This document shows, piece by piece, positions 63,901 to 64,000 of a DNA stretch of 64,000 nucleotides. The number at the start of each line of letters is the position of its first letter. Within the stretch, counting starts at the first letter, position 1. Both the position numbers and the translations under genes were made by a program. Below the pieces are notes generated by a model that had not been told where the DNA came from, searched no databases, and saw only the letters and a program-made list of their open reading frames with translations. Source of the stretch: Balanoglossus misakiensis (lineage: Eukaryota > Hemichordata); assembly GCA_040954595.2 (NCBI GenBank), contig CM082578.2:9610001-9674000 (forward strand), in the 5' to 3' direction.

Positions 63901-64000
63901 ACACACGCCGGGCCTACTCTTGCAGGTGTTGCCACAGAGAAGCTGACGACGACTTCAATTCAGACACAAGAGAAAACTACCCAGGCAACAGTCAGTTCCC
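54925..64000 (+). CDS. Secreted mucin-like protein, truncated at the window edge
   Basis: The coding exons are 54925-54976 (signal peptide), probably 59656-59790, and 62420 to beyond the window. Exon 1 encodes MKYYLQVLTGVLLAVLT and ends in phase 1 (ACAG|gtaaga); the ATG has A at -3. Joined directly to exon 3 it gives LLAVLTASA|QQ, a typical signal-peptidase site. Exon 3 encodes at least 526 residues, extremely rich in Thr, Ser, Ala, Pro and Gln with almost no aromatic residues and no Cys, as in heavily O-glycosylated mucin stalks. N-glycosylation sites lie near its start. Imperfect repeats of 55-57 codons occur at the right end. The protein is probably secreted or a membrane-anchored mucin; the C-terminus is outside the window, so this stays open. 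The long minus-strand frames over this exon are artefacts of its composition. Confidence 0.75.
54977..59655. other. First intron of the mucin-like gene
   Basis: A 4.7-kb AT-rich interval. No convincing further exon was found. A 60-nt block at 55668-55727 ends in a good donor (TGTGAC|GTAAGT) but is open only in phase 0, which does not fit the flanking phase-1 junctions. Confidence 0.45.
59656..59801 (+). CDS. Cysteine-rich cassette or alternative terminal exon of the mucin-like gene
   Basis: After CGGCAG|, an open frame in phase 1 reads DCNAQIFSCNMCPDTDSTRL and continues to a Cys near each end of its second half. At 59790 it meets a good donor (GTCT|GTAAGA), which makes the exon 135 nt and phase 1-1, so it can be included or skipped without changing frame. 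If the donor is ignored, the frame adds CKT and stops at TGA (59799-59801), giving, with the signal exon, a secreted peptide of about 65 residues with six Cys. The Cys pattern matches no domain I can name. The pyrimidine tract before the acceptor is only moderate. Confidence 0.55.
59802..62419. other. Second intron of the mucin-like gene
   Basis: Mostly AT-rich and non-coding apart from the open frame at 60717-61196. A 10-bp perfect inverted repeat (TCTACGGTAG at 61878, CTACCGTAGA at 61915) is present. The acceptor TTTTTATAG at 62411-62419 is pyrimidine-rich. Confidence 0.45.
60717..61196 (+). CDS. Unassigned 159-codon open frame inside the intron
   Basis: The longest plus-strand frame outside the assigned genes in this AT-rich area. 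It starts with a hydrophobic stretch (FSFSSIFWFILFI) that could be a signal or membrane segment and carries several Cys. No family resemblance and no clear promoter or splice sites. It may be chance or a nested small gene. Confidence 0.2.
   Translation: MLADIFSFSSIFWFILFIRARHISCQYFCNLCLRPGQVRAADDNSWKDLKGDVIARNVNSSQLLCVVVSNDRQRSDGGIQGEWSDQVSFSNWVFDFDLYKSGCTDFASICSTLTDICFELYCPSGYLSSVLQVQGQATMLGQLQEVYVYLNDITSVHVL
63496..63981 (+). repeat. Coding tandem repeats of the mucin-like exon
   Basis: Three imperfect units start at 63496, 63667 and 63832 (171 and 165 bp). They share STQKP/TTEKP, ST(E/D)(L/I)P, QTTDD, VPPVQ, QTQTS and TIAPA(T/S)QA. The third unit diverges after its first third. A smaller duplication, PIGVDLTT, occurs at about 63169-63217. 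Confidence 0.8.

Noticed and set aside
62460-63935. Long minus-strand frames of 375 and 107 codons over the mucin-like exon
   Set aside because: They are the complement of Thr/Ser/Ala-rich codons, contain only simple Val/Ala/Ser/Cys composition, and the plus strand has a signal-peptide exon and matching phase.
1-64000. tRNA, rRNA and CRISPR features
   Set aside because: No tRNA B-box with matching A-box, no rRNA-like sequence and no spacer-repeat array were seen; the direct repeats found are minisatellites or coding repeats.

Overview
This is a window of animal nuclear DNA. It holds split genes with GT-AG introns, polyadenylation signals, long non-coding stretches, simple repeats, and short inverted-repeat elements of MITE type. 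The gene families are metazoan: a histamine H1-like receptor, a TRIM E3 ligase with the classic 96/231/23-nt exon layout, a two-exon fatty-acid-binding protein, a kelch-like protein, BORCS6 and NOL9. A U12-type intron rules out nematode-like lineages that lost the minor spliceosome. Compact introns, strong divergence from human sequences and an H1 receptor that still carries the histamine pocket suggest an invertebrate. A non-vertebrate deuterostome such as a hemichordate or lancelet is my best guess, but the sequence alone does not settle it.

Layout. 1-14.8 kb: mostly non-coding, with short tandem and inverted repeats and one weak candidate exon near 1 kb. 14.9-16.7 kb (+): intronless H1-like receptor. 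16.7-28.4 kb: mostly non-coding, with an (ATGTT)n microsatellite, copies of a short dispersed repeat, and a decayed non-LTR reverse-transcriptase fragment at 26.7-27.0 kb. 28.5-33.5 kb (+): seven-exon TRIM gene of about 1183 residues. 34.2-35.1 kb (-): fatty-acid-binding protein, tail-to-tail with the TRIM gene. 35.2-38.3 kb: non-coding, with a duplicated AT-rich block and a strong pre-miRNA-like hairpin just upstream of the next gene. 38.3-40.2 kb (+): kelch-like gene. 42.3-46.1 kb (-): BORCS6, with a U12-type last intron. 46.5-51.1 kb (+): NOL9, head-to-head with BORCS6 across a 470-bp putative bidirectional promoter. 51.1-54.9 kb: non-coding, with two unassigned exon-like pieces. 54.9-64.0 kb (+): secreted mucin-like gene that runs off the right edge.

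Roles. The genes do not form one pathway. BORCS6 (lysosome positioning) and NOL9 (pre-rRNA processing) are housekeeping genes that probably share a promoter. The TRIM and kelch-like products are both predicted ubiquitin-ligase components. The receptor and the mucin-like protein act at the cell surface or outside the cell. The clearest new observations are the hairpin at 37.9 kb, the U12 intron in BORCS6, the GC-AG first intron of NOL9, the modified B-box of the TRIM protein, and a phase-symmetric cysteine-rich exon in the mucin-like gene that can also end as a small secreted peptide. All exon structures were built by eye from splice motifs, reading phase and similarity to remembered families. 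None was checked against transcripts or databases.
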